A DNA stretch of 64,000 nt from G965216255 sp965216255 (GTDB lineage: Bacteria > Bacteroidota > Rhodothermia > Rhodothermales > Bin80), in contig OZ244148.1 in assembly GCA_965216255.1 (NCBI GenBank), positions 992,001 through 1,056,000 of the forward strand, written 5' to 3'. How positions within the stretch are numbered: the stretch's first letter is position 1; every line of letters begins with the position of its first letter. Both the position numbers and the translations under genes were made by a program. The notes below the pieces were generated by a model. It searched no databases. It was not told where the DNA came from and saw only the letters and a list, made by a program, of their open reading frames with translations. Shown here piece after piece: positions 1-9,299 of this stretch.

Positions 1-2
1 GT

Positions 3-104
3 ATCGTGCGCCATGTATGGGTTACCCGTGAAAACGAGCTGCTCATCCATCAGAGCAGCTCCAATCGAATCGGCGTGGTAACCATCAAAGATCTGGTCAA
101 CTGA
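3..104 (+). CDS. C-terminal end of an unidentified protein (5' truncated by window edge)
   Basis: Frame 3 is open from the window edge to a TGA at 102-104 and encodes 33 residues ending IGVVTIKDLVN. The composition (mixed hydrophobic and charged, no low complexity) looks like genuine protein, and the stop overlaps the convergent stop of the next gene by 8 bp, a normal tail-to-tail arrangement. Too little is visible to name a family. Confidence 0.45.
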   Translation: MVRHVWVTRENELLIHQSSSNRIGVVTIKDLVN

Positions 105-720
105 CGCGTCCTGGCATCCCTGCAGCGACAGAAAGAAAGTAGCCATCTCGCTCTGCAAAGCGGAGCTCCACCGGATCACGTTCGGGGAAGAAGCAGCGGC
201 CGCGTTGTTTCAAGACATCAATTTCCAGGCGCAAGTCTTTCAGCGAGCGCCGGAGCCCCGTTCTAGTGGCTTTTAGGGCGGCCTCCTTTAGTGTCCATAC
301 GAGGATGACAGCACGAACGGGTTCCAGCGGTAGCGCCTGAAATGCAGCCAGTTCATCATCGCGCAGCATGCGGCGTGCCAGACCTGGGCTCCTGGGCTCA
401 ATGCGCTCGAGATCCACACCCACGGCCCGCGGCCCGATGGCGGCCACTGAATGCTCTCTAGAGTGTGCGATGGAGAGGTAGAGCGGAACGCCGACCACAT
501 CCACGCCCCCGTCCGGTGCTGTCCGAAGCGGCACGGTAGCCGGACTAGCACCAAGGAATTCACTCAGGAGCGACCGGGCGGCAACCCGGCCCATGACAAA
601 CTGGCGACGCCGATCCGCGTGCCGAATCATGGAAGCACGGCGCCGCTCATCAGCGGACAGGACATCCAAGTCCGCCGCACCCGCCTGCCATCGGAACCAG
701 AATCCCGGCGGCAGGCACAC
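97..720 (-). CDS. 4'-phosphopantetheinyl transferase superfamily protein (Sfp type)
   Basis: A 207-residue protein of the Sfp/EntD family, which moves the 4'-phosphopantetheine arm of coenzyme A onto a serine of carrier proteins, with Mg2+ as cofactor. The two family signatures are present: GVDLERIEP near residue 100 (the Mg2+-binding Asp and Glu) and WTLKEAALKATRTG near 142-155 (KEA motif). An N-terminal stretch, LYLSIAHSREHSVAAI, matches the usual (N/S)xSHS element. Length is normal for a short Sfp-type enzyme. It lies immediately downstream of the superoxide dismutase gene on the same strand, with only 1 bp between them. Whether it serves fatty-acid ACP or a specialised carrier protein cannot be told from sequence. 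Confidence 0.88.
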   Translation of the reverse strand: MCLPPGFWFRWQAGAADLDVLSADERRRASMIRHADRRRQFVMGRVAARSLLSEFLGASPATVPLRTAPDGGVDVVGVPLYLSIAHSREHSVAAIGPRAVGVDLERIEPRSPGLARRMLRDDELAAFQALPLEPVRAVILVWTLKEAALKATRTGLRRSLKDLRLEIDVLKQRGRCFFPERDPVELRFAERDGYFLSVAAGMPGRVS

Positions 721-721
721 A

Positions 722-1336
722 TCATCCTGTAACTGCAGCGTAATTGCGGGCTACCTGATCCCAATTGACTACATTCCAAAACGCCGCGACATAGTCAGGC
801 CGCCGGTTCTGGTAGTTGATGTAATATGCGTGTTCCCATACGTCCAACCCCAGAATGGGCGTATCTCCCTGCATGAGCGGGCTATCCTGATTTGCCGTAG
901 AGTATACCTGCAGCTTGCCGCTGCCGTCTACGACGAGCCACGCCCAACCGCTGCCAAAGCGCGTGCCCGCAGCCACAGAGAACGCAGCCTTGAACGCCGC
1001 CACAGAACCATATGCCTGCGCTATGGCTGCCGCAAGCGCGCCGGTAGGATCGCCCCCGCCCGCAGGAGACATGACCGTCCAGAATAGGTTGTGGTTAGCA
1101 TAGCCGCCGCCGTTATTGCGAACGGCTCCCCGAATTGCTTCGGGGACATCGCCCATATTCCGGAGAATGTCTTCGATGGATCGCTCCTGCAACGCCCCCT
1201 GACCAGCTATTGCAGCATTCAATTTGTTCGTGTAGCCCTGGTGATGCTTGCCATGGTGTATCCGCATGGTCATCTCATCAATGTGGGGCTCCAACGCACC
1301 ATGTGCGTACGGTAGATCGGGTAACGAAAAGGCCAT
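722..1336 (-). CDS. sodA: Superoxide dismutase (Fe/Mn family)
   Basis: 204 residues from the ATG at 1336. An upstream in-frame ATG at 1450 would add 38 unconserved residues, and a GGGAGA ribosome-binding site lies just before the shorter start. The enzyme dismutates superoxide to O2 and H2O2. All four metal ligands are visible: His in MRIHHGKHHQGY (residues 24-35), His in GGYANHNLFW, and Asp plus His in GLDVWEHAYY. The Gln in TANQDSPLM is at the position that in this family favours manganese or cambialistic enzymes over iron, so sodA is the better symbol, but metal use is an inference. No signal peptide, so cytoplasmic. It lies downstream of a PH/SHOCT-like gene on the same strand. Confidence 0.93.
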   Translation of the reverse strand: MAFSLPDLPYAHGALEPHIDEMTMRIHHGKHHQGYTNKLNAAIAGQGALQERSIEDILRNMGDVPEAIRGAVRNNGGGYANHNLFWTVMSPAGGGDPTGALAAAIAQAYGSVAAFKAAFSVAAGTRFGSGWAWLVVDGSGKLQVYSTANQDSPLMQGDTPILGLDVWEHAYYINYQNRRPDYVAAFWNVVNWDQVARNYAAVTG

Positions 1337-1418
1337 CGTGCTGGTCTCCCTGACTAAGTAAGTGATTAGGGCTGGTTCAACCCCCTGGATAGGTGTAATG
1401 TTTTGGATACTGTGCCAA

Positions 1419-1955
1419 CTACGCATGCGCCACGGCGAGAAGCCGGCCATAGTCTGTTTCGGACAAACACCCCCGGTCTCTCAGCGTCCTGAGTGCCGAC
1501 ACCACGGCACCCCAATCGGTGCGCTGCGCTGAAGCCGGATGAGGTCGAATCATGGCTTCATGCAAAAACCGGCGGAGATATTCGGCAGCTCTCGGCTTCG
1601 CAGAGATGTTCAATTCCGCCGTAAAGGTTGCCCTTGCCCGGTTGATTTGGATGACTATGCGCTGCCCTTTCAGAACTCCACGCTTTTGCTCCACCTGTAC
1701 GATTTCATCATAACGCACGTCCTGGGCTGCCTGGAAGTTACTGTTTTGAAACACCATTCGATCAGCAGTGAAGAGAATGCCGTCCCTTGCGCTTCCCATG
1801 AGGGTTGCGTCAAAAAGCGCTACGACTTCGACTGCGTCAAGAGACGGTGCGTAATCCTTGAGCGCATTGCGAAGCTTTTTAGCCGGAATATGGGGAGCTA
1901 CGTACAGCCCGAGGTTTGGGGCGTGCGGGATCAGTTCGCGGATAAGGTCCACCAT
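1419..1955 (-). CDS. Bacterial PH-like / SHOCT-like domain protein
   Basis: 178 residues from the ATG at 1955; a start at 2009 is also open but would overlap nuoN. The centre (VVALFDATLMGSARDGILFT, then a YDEIVQVEQ stretch) resembles the bacterial PH-like fold found in YokE-like proteins. The last 30 residues (ALRTLRDRGCLSETDYGRLL) look like a SHOCT short C-terminal helical domain, often paired with PH-like domains. No signal peptide or membrane segment. Function is unknown; these domains usually mediate protein or membrane-surface contacts. It lies 13 bp downstream of nuoN, so it may be co-transcribed with the complex I cluster. Family assignment is from motif resemblance only. Confidence 0.65.
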   Translation of the reverse strand: MVDLIRELIPHAPNLGLYVAPHIPAKKLRNALKDYAPSLDAVEVVALFDATLMGSARDGILFTADRMVFQNSNFQAAQDVRYDEIVQVEQKRGVLKGQRIVIQINRARATFTAELNISAKPRAAEYLRRFLHEAMIRPHPASAQRTDWGAVVSALRTLRDRGCLSETDYGRLLAVAHA

Positions 1956-1968
1956 GAAGAACCTGGAA

Positions 1969-3450
1969 TCAGGGCACCCATGCCATGAGCGCCCCTTCGA
2001 AAAAGCCAAAAGTTAGGTCGCGAACGAACGGTACGAATCCGATCACGACCAGTGCGAGCGCGCATGCGGAAAGCACGGCAAGCGACGACCTTGGCACCCT
2101 GAAAGAGCGCTCCTCGGCGGGTTCACGCATCCAGAATACAAAAAGCACGCGCAGGTAGTAGTATCCAGACAGCGCGCTGGCCAGTACACCAACTATCACG
2201 AGCCAGGTCAGTCCTGCATCAACGGCAGGAGCAAACACCGCTACCTTCCCCCAGAAACCGCCGAGCGGCGGGAACCCTGTAAGGCTAAACATGAACACGG
2301 CCATCACCACACCGAGGAGCGGCTCGCGAAATCCTATGCCTGCAAGGGAATCAACGGTCTGGATACGCCCCTCCTTGCCATCCCATTCCAGGAGTGCCAT
2401 TACGCCGAAGGCCCCCGTATTCATGAGGGCATAAATCAGGAGGTAGTACACGGCTCCTGCATACCCGTCGGGCGTCCCGGCCGAAAGCGCCACCAACACG
2501 TATCCTGCATGGGCGATGGATGAATAGGCCAACATCCGCTTGACGTTATTCTGCGAAAGGGCCAGGAGATTGCCCACCACCATGGTTACCAGGGCCACGA
2601 GCGCCAACACGGGCTGCCAGTTCGTTTCCGTGCCCAGCCCGTGAAACAATACCAGGATCAATGCGGCGAAGGCTGCCGCCTTTGAGGCCGTAGACATGTA
2701 GCCTGCCAGGGGCGTGGGGGCACCCTGGTACACGTCGGGCGTCCACATGTGGAACGGCACGGCGCTGACCTTGAACAGGAAACCAACCAGAAAGAGGGCC
2801 ACGCCTGCCGAAAAGAGCACGTGGGCGCCGCTCTGCTGCAGTCCAGCTGCCATCGCCGGCAGGTACATCGTGCCTGTGGCACCGTAAAGCAGGGCAATGC
2901 CGTAAAGGAAAAACCCGGTGGAGAAGGCGCCCAGCAGGAAATACTTGAGTGCGCTCTCTACGGCACCTTCATCCTCCCGAACCAAGCCCGTAAGGATATA
3001 CAATGCCACGGACATGGTCTCGAGCCCCACAAAGATGGTGACAAGGTTATTGGCCGTCCCCAAGAGGATCATGCCAGCCGTCGCAAACAGAATCAGTGCG
3101 TAAACCTCGCCGTAGCCATGCCGGATGCTTCGCAGGTAGGGCACGGACAGAACCACCGTTGCCAAGGCGCTCAGCAGAATTACTATGTTGATGAAGGACG
3201 CCAGGCCGCCCACACGGATGAGATCATAGAAGGCCATCCCGGGCCCATTCCTGAGATGGACTACCTCCCCGATCACGGCCACAGCCATAGCAGCCGCGGC
3301 AACCCAGGGAAGCGACCGGTCGTCATTGCGGAGCGCATCCCATACGACGAGGGCTACGCCTGCTGCGCACAAAACCAGTAGGGAAAACCCGCCCCACAGG
3401 TCTATCAGCAGCGTATCATATGCGCCCGCCAAATCCATAGGTCCTGGCAT
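1969..3450 (-). CDS. nuoN: NADH-quinone oxidoreductase subunit N
   Basis: 493 residues, about 14 predicted membrane helices, the normal length for NuoN, one of the three antiporter-like proton-pumping subunits of complex I. Diagnostic sequence includes FKVSAVPFHMWTPDVYQGAP (residues about 225-245, with the pumping-channel Lys and the TPDVYQGAP motif typical of NuoN), KRMLAYSSIAHAGY (about 305-320) and SLTGFPPLGGFWGK (about 390-405). It is the last complex I gene of the cluster, separated from nuoM by nhaD and a pterin dehydratase gene. Gap to the dehydratase is 9 bp, consistent with one transcript. Confidence 0.97.
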   Translation of the reverse strand: MPGPMDLAGAYDTLLIDLWGGFSLLVLCAAGVALVVWDALRNDDRSLPWVAAAAMAVAVIGEVVHLRNGPGMAFYDLIRVGGLASFINIVILLSALATVVLSVPYLRSIRHGYGEVYALILFATAGMILLGTANNLVTIFVGLETMSVALYILTGLVREDEGAVESALKYFLLGAFSTGFFLYGIALLYGATGTMYLPAMAAGLQQSGAHVLFSAGVALFLVGFLFKVSAVPFHMWTPDVYQGAPTPLAGYMSTASKAAAFAALILVLFHGLGTETNWQPVLALVALVTMVVGNLLALSQNNVKRMLAYSSIAHAGYVLVALSAGTPDGYAGAVYYLLIYALMNTGAFGVMALLEWDGKEGRIQTVDSLAGIGFREPLLGVVMAVFMFSLTGFPPLGGFWGKVAVFAPAVDAGLTWLVIVGVLASALSGYYYLRVLFVFWMREPAEERSFRVPRSSLAVLSACALALVVIGFVPFVRDLTFGFFEGALMAWVP

Positions 3451-3459
3451 CTCTAATTC

Positions 3460-3753
3460 CTAGATCCACACGAAGTCTTCTATGGCTCGTGCGAGACTGA
3501 TGTCCTTGTGCGAGACCCGACTACCAGCGTCGTGGGTGGTTAGTGCAAGGTCTACCGTGTGGTAAACATTGCATAGCTCGGGATGGTGGTCAGCCCTCTC
3601 GGCCTCAAAACCTAGCCGCACGAGGAAGCTCATGGCTTCACGGAAACTGCTGAAACGAAACGTTTTCTTTAGCCGGTCTTCCTCGTAGCGCCACCCGGGA
3701 AGATCCGCTAGCGCGGACCGAATCGCGCCAGATGCAAGCGGTGTAGTTGCCAT
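3460..3753 (-). CDS. 4a-hydroxytetrahydrobiopterin dehydratase (pterin-4a-carbinolamine dehydratase, PCD/DCoH)
   Basis: 97 residues, full family length. PCD recycles 4a-hydroxytetrahydrobiopterin for aromatic amino-acid hydroxylases and acts in some bacteria as a partner protein. The active-site block ERADHHPELCNVYHTVDLAL (residues about 51-70) carries the paired histidines and the later His, followed by TTHDAGSRVSHKDISLA. It sits between nhaD and nuoN with 15-bp and 9-bp gaps. A pcd homologue in this position within complex I genes has been reported in Rhodothermus marinus, so this is a conserved arrangement. Its role in complex I, if any, is unknown. Confidence 0.93.
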   Translation of the reverse strand: MATTPLASGAIRSALADLPGWRYEEDRLKKTFRFSSFREAMSFLVRLGFEAERADHHPELCNVYHTVDLALTTHDAGSRVSHKDISLARAIEDFVWI

Positions 3754-3768
3754 GTGAGCAAATTTTGG

Positions 3769-5232
3769 TTAAAGGATCCAGCCACTGAAGAAAACCACGT
3801 AGACCAGGAAATAGACCGGTATGAGAATTGGAATCGCATACTTGACGATATAACCCACGAAGGACGGAGCATCCACGTTATTGGCTTCCGCAATGGCCTT
3901 GACCATGAAGTTGGGCGCATTGCCGATATAGCTCATGGCCCCGAAGAATACAGCTGCCGCCGAAATGGCGGTCAGGTAGAGGATCGATTCGGCCGAGCGC
4001 GCAAAAGCCGTCACATCCATAGCCGAGCTTACGTCCAGGTCAAACTTGCCCATCGCAGCGGCCAGGAAATTCAGATACGTCGGCGCATTGTCCAAGATGC
4101 TGGACAAAGTGCCGGTTCCCCAATAAAACATGCCGGTCGTCAGCACATCCTTGTTTTCGCTCGCAAAATGTGATATCAGCGCAAGCGCCGGTACCATGCA
4201 GGCAAAAATGCCCAGGAACAGCCATCCAACCTCCCGAATGGGTTCGAATGAGAACTCGTTCTTGGCCAGCGCCTCCTGATTACAGAACTTGTAGGCCAAG
4301 AAGCACATGGAAAACATGATGATTTCCCGTATACCCAGGGGCAAATGGTACGTGCCGACAAGATCCAGCGACTTGCCCTTCATGGCCGGTATGACGTTGG
4401 GATCGATAAACACCGACAACACAATGACGAGCACGAAGGCGAAACTCCGGTATCCTTCTATCTTGACCGTGCCGCCGCTAGATAGCAGCGCCGTGCTTGC
4501 GGCCTTGTTGCGACGGTCCATTACGTAGAAGATGAGCAACAGAAGAGCCATGGTCGGCGCCCAAATATGCCAAATGTTTGCCAGCGTCCAGAAAAACGGC
4601 ACGCCGCGCAAGAATCCCAGAAACAGTGGAGGATCTCCTATCGGCGTGAGTGCGCCGCCAACATTGGCTACTATGAAAATGAAAAAGACGATGTGATAGG
4701 CCTTGAGGCGTCCCTTGTTCAGCCGCATGTAGGGGCGGATAAAGAGCATGGCTGCTCCCGTCGTAGCAATGATGTTGGCAATAATGGCCCCTACGGACAG
4801 CAGGACCACATTGGCCGCAGGAGTTCCACGCGCGTTGACTTTAAGAAAGATGCCACTGGCTGCAATAAAGAGCGATGCAACCAAGGCAATAAAGGAGAGG
4901 TATTCCGTAAGCGCGTGAAGCATCGAGACGGCATCGTGCATTACACCGATGTAGTACACGGTCACGAAGAGTCCCAGCCCCACCGCATACTTGGGGTAGT
5001 GGTGATGCCAGTGGCGCATGTAAAACAGCGGCCCCGTCGCGATCATGAGCAACAAAATGGCAAAGGGTGCCACGAGCCACAGCGGCGGAATAGCCGCCGC
5101 ATGCCCATCTGCTTTGTGGGTCTCTTCCACCGTGGCCATGGCCTCCTGGGATTCCTGTGCCAGCGCCGGCGAGGCCAGCGCGACGAAGGCCAGGGCAAGC
5201 AAGACCGCGTGCGCAAGGGAAGGAATCGACAT
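3769..5232 (-). CDS. nhaD: NhaD-type Na+/H+ antiporter (ArsB/NhaD superfamily)
   Basis: 487 residues from the ATG at 5232; an alternative ATG at 5271 adds 13 residues and would overlap the nuoM stop. A signal-peptide-like start (SLAHAVLLALAFVALASPALAQ) precedes about 12 membrane helices, as in other NhaD proteins. The stretch ANVGGALTPIGDPPLFLGFL (about 210-230) and the C-terminal GAMSYIGNAPNFMVKAIAE are characteristic NhaD signatures. The family exchanges Na+ for H+ across the cytoplasmic membrane. The gene is embedded between nuoM and pcd-nuoN, as reported for Rhodothermus marinus, suggesting functional coupling of sodium cycling with respiration. Confidence 0.93.
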   Translation of the reverse strand: MSIPSLAHAVLLALAFVALASPALAQESQEAMATVEETHKADGHAAAIPPLWLVAPFAILLLMIATGPLFYMRHWHHHYPKYAVGLGLFVTVYYIGVMHDAVSMLHALTEYLSFIALVASLFIAASGIFLKVNARGTPAANVVLLSVGAIIANIIATTGAAMLFIRPYMRLNKGRLKAYHIVFFIFIVANVGGALTPIGDPPLFLGFLRGVPFFWTLANIWHIWAPTMALLLLIFYVMDRRNKAASTALLSSGGTVKIEGYRSFAFVLVIVLSVFIDPNVIPAMKGKSLDLVGTYHLPLGIREIIMFSMCFLAYKFCNQEALAKNEFSFEPIREVGWLFLGIFACMVPALALISHFASENKDVLTTGMFYWGTGTLSSILDNAPTYLNFLAAAMGKFDLDVSSAMDVTAFARSAESILYLTAISAAAVFFGAMSYIGNAPNFMVKAIAEANNVDAPSFVGYIVKYAIPILIPVYFLVYVVFFSGWIL

Positions 5233-5257
5233 GCAGCGACGTGTTTTCAGATCGTGA

Positions 5258-6937
5258 TTACCGAGCGGCATAACTTCGGGGTCTCCATTCCAGCCGGGAA
5301 GCAATCTCGGTGCCGGCCCCGGGGCGTCCAGGAAGGGGCATCCAGGCCTCTCCAGGACATACCTCATATCGGCACCTGCGGCAGCTGGCTTCGGAATCTG
5401 CGCTGACCTCCTCAAAAGACAGTGCCTGTCGTTTCTGCTGTATTGTTTCAAGAAGCCGTTCTGCGGCCGGCTCGCTTACCGCCAGAAACGGCTGCGGGAA
5501 TATGCCGAGAATTATCATGAGTAAGGTCGGCGGCACGAGTACTGCCAATTCTCGGCGGTTCAGGTCAGGCATAATACGATTGGCCTGTTCTGTGAGCGGA
5601 CCAAAGAACATGCGACTGAGCATCCAGAGAAGATACACCGCCGCGAGTACAACGCCGGTAGTCGCAATGGCCACCAGCACGGGCATGCCCGGTGTAGCGC
5701 TACCGAAGGCTCCCATCAATATCAGGAATTCTCCGACAAATCCGTTAAGCCCCGGAAGCCCCGCGGATGCCAGCGCCGCAAGTACCATGAAGAATGTCAA
5801 CAAAGGCACGGATCTGGCAATGCCACCGAAGTCGGCCATTTCACGCGTATGTCGGCGCTCGTACAGCATGCCTACCAACAGGAAGAGCGCCCCTGTGGAA
5901 AGCCCGTGGTTGATCATCTGGATCATCGCGCCCTGGAGGCTCTCCAGGGTAAACGCAAAGATTCCCAGTACGACGAAGCCCAGGTGACTGACGCTGGAGT
6001 AGGCCACAAGCTTCTTGGCATCAGTCTGGGCACGGGACACCAAGGCTCCGTATACGATGCCTACAACGGCCAGTATGGCAAACAGCACCGAGTGCGCGTG
6101 GGCCGCATGCGGGAAGAACGGCAGACAGAACCGGACCAGGCCATACGTGCCCATTTTCAGCAATATGCCGGCAAGAATGACAGATCCACCTGTCGGCGCC
6201 TGCACGTGGGCATCTGGCAGCCACGTGTGCAACGGAAACAAGGGCACTTTGATGGCAAAGGCAAACGCAAAGAGGACAAATAGCCATGTCTGCATCTGGA
6301 GCGGCACGCCATACTGCAGCAGCTTGAAATAGTCCGTCGTAAAGACGCCTCCGTTTACCGCGTTGCCAGCAGCGTTCCCCAAATACAGAATCGCCACCAG
6401 CATCAGGAGCGACCCTACCATCGTATATAGCACGAACTTGATGGCCGCATAAATTCGGCGCTCTCCGCCCCAAATCCCTATCAGGAAATACATCGGGATT
6501 AGCGTGAGCTCGAAGAAGACGTAGAATAGCAGCACGTCGAAGGCGCAAAAGACGCCCGTCATACCCGTCTGCAGCACCAGGAGGAGTGCATAGTAGGCCT
6601 TCACCTGCCGGTTAATGTAGGTCCACGACGACAGCACCACGATGGGCCCCAGGAACGTCGTAAGCAGCACCAGGAGCAGGCTAAGGCCGTCCACGCCTAC
6701 GGCGTAGCTTACATCTATGCCTGTAGCGATTAGCGGCAAACGGTGGGAGGCAAACTGCAGGTCGGCTGCGCGTTCCACGCTGAATCCCGTCCACAGAAAA
6801 ATGGACAGCATGAACGTGACCAAAGTGGTTACGAGGGCCGCCATGCGCACCCATCGGTCACTCCGGGCCAGGACCGTTACCAGCGCTCCGGCGAGCGGCA
6901 GGAAAATGACAAGAGTAATCAGATAAGAAGCGTCCAT
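5258..6937 (-). CDS. nuoM: NADH-quinone oxidoreductase subunit M
   Basis: 559 residues, about 14 membrane helices; an antiporter-like proton-pumping subunit of complex I. Signatures include VLSSWTYINRQVKAYYALLL, FYVFFELTLIPMYFLIGIWG (with the conserved Glu near residue 141), FAIKVPLFPLHTWLPDAHVQ (about 235) and the GLPGLNGFVGEF segment. The last 55 or so residues (rich in Arg, Cys and Pro after AERLLETIQQ) have no counterpart in ordinary NuoM and run into the nhaD upstream region. They may be a lineage-specific tail or reflect a lost stop codon. It starts 5 bp downstream of nuoL. Confidence 0.96.
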   Translation of the reverse strand: MDASYLITLVIFLPLAGALVTVLARSDRWVRMAALVTTLVTFMLSIFLWTGFSVERAADLQFASHRLPLIATGIDVSYAVGVDGLSLLLVLLTTFLGPIVVLSSWTYINRQVKAYYALLLVLQTGMTGVFCAFDVLLFYVFFELTLIPMYFLIGIWGGERRIYAAIKFVLYTMVGSLLMLVAILYLGNAAGNAVNGGVFTTDYFKLLQYGVPLQMQTWLFVLFAFAFAIKVPLFPLHTWLPDAHVQAPTGGSVILAGILLKMGTYGLVRFCLPFFPHAAHAHSVLFAILAVVGIVYGALVSRAQTDAKKLVAYSSVSHLGFVVLGIFAFTLESLQGAMIQMINHGLSTGALFLLVGMLYERRHTREMADFGGIARSVPLLTFFMVLAALASAGLPGLNGFVGEFLILMGAFGSATPGMPVLVAIATTGVVLAAVYLLWMLSRMFFGPLTEQANRIMPDLNRRELAVLVPPTLLMIILGIFPQPFLAVSEPAAERLLETIQQKRQALSFEEVSADSEASCRRCRYEVCPGEAWMPLPGRPGAGTEIASRLEWRPRSYAAR

Positions 6938-6942
6938 GCACT

Positions 6943-8934
6943 TCAGCCCGCTAACATTAGCGCGATGATCAGGGCAGTTCCCAGCACGATGGCAAGGGCG
7001 TAATGCTGAATGCTGCCGGTTTGGACGCGCCGGGACAGACCGCTAAAGGCTCTCATGGTCCGGGCGAGCGCGTTAACCAGGCCGTCCACGACGCGCTGGT
7101 CAAAAGGTGCCAGCGCCTTCTCTGCGCCGCCAATCAGGGGCCGAACGACGGTCTTGCGGTAGAATTCGTCCAGGAAATATGCACCGCGCCACCATGCATA
7201 GAGCCGCCCAAACCGGCCCCGAATCAGTTCGTCGCCCGCAAGCTCGTAGCGGCGATAAAACCGCCAGGCATACAGCACACCGACGATGGCAATCGCGGAT
7301 CCCAGCAGGATGAGGCCCAGTTCGACAGCAAGCGGCGGATGGGCATGCAATTGGGCTTCAGCTACCGGACCTGCATGACCGCTGTGCCCGACCAAATAGC
7401 CGTGAATCCAGTTGCCGAGGCCCATTTTTTCTGCCGCCTTCGGCAGGCCGATCAAGCCTCCGACCAGGGAACAGCCAGCTAGAACCGCGAGCGGCAGCGT
7501 AATGGTCCATGGAGACTCCGATGGCCGTATTTCCTGGGCCCGTGGCCATCTTTCTCTGCCCTCGAACGTCAGCATGTACGAGCGCATCATATAGAATGCA
7601 GTAAGCAGCGCGGTAGCAAGACCCACAACCCATACGAACCAGGCGTAAGGGGCACCGTCGTAGCCCATTTCAAAAGCCTTGTACAGGATTTCATCCTTGG
7701 AAAAAAAGCCCGCCGTCAACGGAATGCCGGCGATGGCCACCGTAGCGGCCAGATAAGTCCAGCGGGTAATCGGCATGTACCGCTTTAGTCCCCCCATCCG
7801 GCGCATGTCCTGCGCGTCGAACGCGCGTTCATCGGGGCCCAAACGGTGCTGCACCTCGTGCATGCCGTGGATCACGCTTCCAGAGCCGAGAAAAAGGCAC
7901 GCCTTGAAAAACGCGTGCGTTACCACATGGAAAATGGCTACGAAGAATGCCCCCACACCCGAGGCCATGAACATGAATCCCAGCTGCGAAACGGTAGAAT
8001 AGGCCAGAACACGCTTGATGTCCGTCTGCGTCATAGCAATGGTCGCCGCCACAAGAGCGGTGGTGGCACCGACCAAGGCAATAATCCCCATAACCAGCGG
8101 TGCCAAGAGTACCAGGGAGGAGAGTCGCGCCAGAAGATACAGGCCACTGGTGACCATCGTGGCCGCATGAATCAGGGCAGAGACCGGTGTGGGACCCGCC
8201 ATCGCGTCCGGTAACCACACGAAGAGCGGGATCTGCGCACTCTTACCTGTGGCACCAATAAAGATGAGGGCCACTACCGTGTTAATGGTCCCTTGGGAAA
8301 GAGCGAGCTCTCCTGCGAGCAGGGAACCAAAATCCAGACTCCCGACTTGCCTGACCAAAATAAACATCGCCAGGAGGAAGGCGAAGTCACCGATCCGATT
8401 TACGACAAATGCCTTTGTTGCGGCGGCGCTGTTCTTGGCTTGCTCATACCAGAAGCCTATCAGCAAGTAGGAACATAGTCCGACGCCCTCCCAGCCCAAG
8501 AACAGCAGCAAAAGATTGTCTGCCAGGACGAGGTTGAGCATCATGAATATGAAGAGATTGAGGTAGGCGAAAAACTTCCAGAAGGACCGGTCACCGTGCA
8601 TGTAACCGATCGAATACAGATGGATGAGCATACCGACGCCAGTAACCACCAGCGTCATGATGAGCGACAGAGAATCAATCCGATAGGCAACGGATGCGGA
8701 AAAGTCTCCGGCGGCAATCCATGTATACAGGTGGACCACCTGTGCTTCTTCGCCTCCTCGTAGAAATAGCACCGAGGACAGCACGAACGGGATCGCAACA
8801 GCGGCCGTGCCGACCGAACCAATCAGCGTCTCGGAGCGACGCGCGCTTTTCCAATACAGGGGAATTATGCCATTTAGGACGGCTCCCAAAAGTGGCAGCA
8901 GGACGATCAGCAGAACGAGTATGTCAGGTCCCAT
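6943..8934 (-). CDS. nuoL: NADH-quinone oxidoreductase subunit L
   Basis: 663 residues, normal for NuoL, the distal antiporter-like pumping subunit. It has the expected N-terminal helices, the segment LLFLGWEGVGLCSYLLIGFW with the essential Glu (about 145), GKSAQIPLFVWLPDAMAGPT with the channel Lys (about 230) and the HAATMVTSGLYLLARL helix. The C-terminal third carries the lateral helix region and a last transmembrane anchor (YALAIVLGTALIIALMLAG). It lies between nuoK (41-bp gap) and nuoM (5-bp gap). Confidence 0.97.
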   Translation of the reverse strand: MGPDILVLLIVLLPLLGAVLNGIIPLYWKSARRSETLIGSVGTAAVAIPFVLSSVLFLRGGEEAQVVHLYTWIAAGDFSASVAYRIDSLSLIMTLVVTGVGMLIHLYSIGYMHGDRSFWKFFAYLNLFIFMMLNLVLADNLLLLFLGWEGVGLCSYLLIGFWYEQAKNSAAATKAFVVNRIGDFAFLLAMFILVRQVGSLDFGSLLAGELALSQGTINTVVALIFIGATGKSAQIPLFVWLPDAMAGPTPVSALIHAATMVTSGLYLLARLSSLVLLAPLVMGIIALVGATTALVAATIAMTQTDIKRVLAYSTVSQLGFMFMASGVGAFFVAIFHVVTHAFFKACLFLGSGSVIHGMHEVQHRLGPDERAFDAQDMRRMGGLKRYMPITRWTYLAATVAIAGIPLTAGFFSKDEILYKAFEMGYDGAPYAWFVWVVGLATALLTAFYMMRSYMLTFEGRERWPRAQEIRPSESPWTITLPLAVLAGCSLVGGLIGLPKAAEKMGLGNWIHGYLVGHSGHAGPVAEAQLHAHPPLAVELGLILLGSAIAIVGVLYAWRFYRRYELAGDELIRGRFGRLYAWWRGAYFLDEFYRKTVVRPLIGGAEKALAPFDQRVVDGLVNALARTMRAFSGLSRRVQTGSIQHYALAIVLGTALIIALMLAG

Positions 8935-8975
8935 TTGGCTAACGCGGTGCGTCCTGCCCGTGGCTGCAACGAGAA

Positions 8976-9281
8976 CTAGTACCTGAAGAGGTTGATCTTG
9001 TTGATATCTATGGTGAGCTTATTGCGAAAAATGGCAATAACAATGGCAAGACCTATGGCCGCCTCCGCCGCCGCCACAGACATCACGAAAAACACGAGCA
9101 CCTGACCGGATACATCTCCCATTGACTGGCTCAATGCGACGAGCGTAAGGTTGACCGCGTTCAGCATCAATTCCACCGACATCAGAATCACTATCACATT
9201 GCTGCGCACGAGCACACCGACCACGCCCAGGGCAAACAGCACGGCACTCAGCGTCAGATACGAGGTTAGCGCAACTTCCAT
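8976..9281 (-). CDS. nuoK: NADH-quinone oxidoreductase subunit K
   Basis: 101 residues with three membrane helices, the standard NuoK size. The two buried glutamates of the proton path are visible in VILMSVELMLNAVNLTLVA (residues 31-49) and in the AAAEAAIGLAIVIAIFRNK helix (about 69-87). It follows nuoJ by 18 bp and precedes nuoL, as in most nuo operons. Confidence 0.97.
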   Translation of the reverse strand: MEVALTSYLTLSAVLFALGVVGVLVRSNVIVILMSVELMLNAVNLTLVALSQSMGDVSGQVLVFFVMSVAAAEAAIGLAIVIAIFRNKLTIDINKINLFRY

Positions 9282-9299
9282 GTCCGGGGCAACTCGGAG

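Noticed and set aside
4567..5406. 279-codon plus-strand open frame
   Set aside because: Antisense to nhaD and the nuoM 3' end; composition is Arg/His/Gly-rich and no motif is present.
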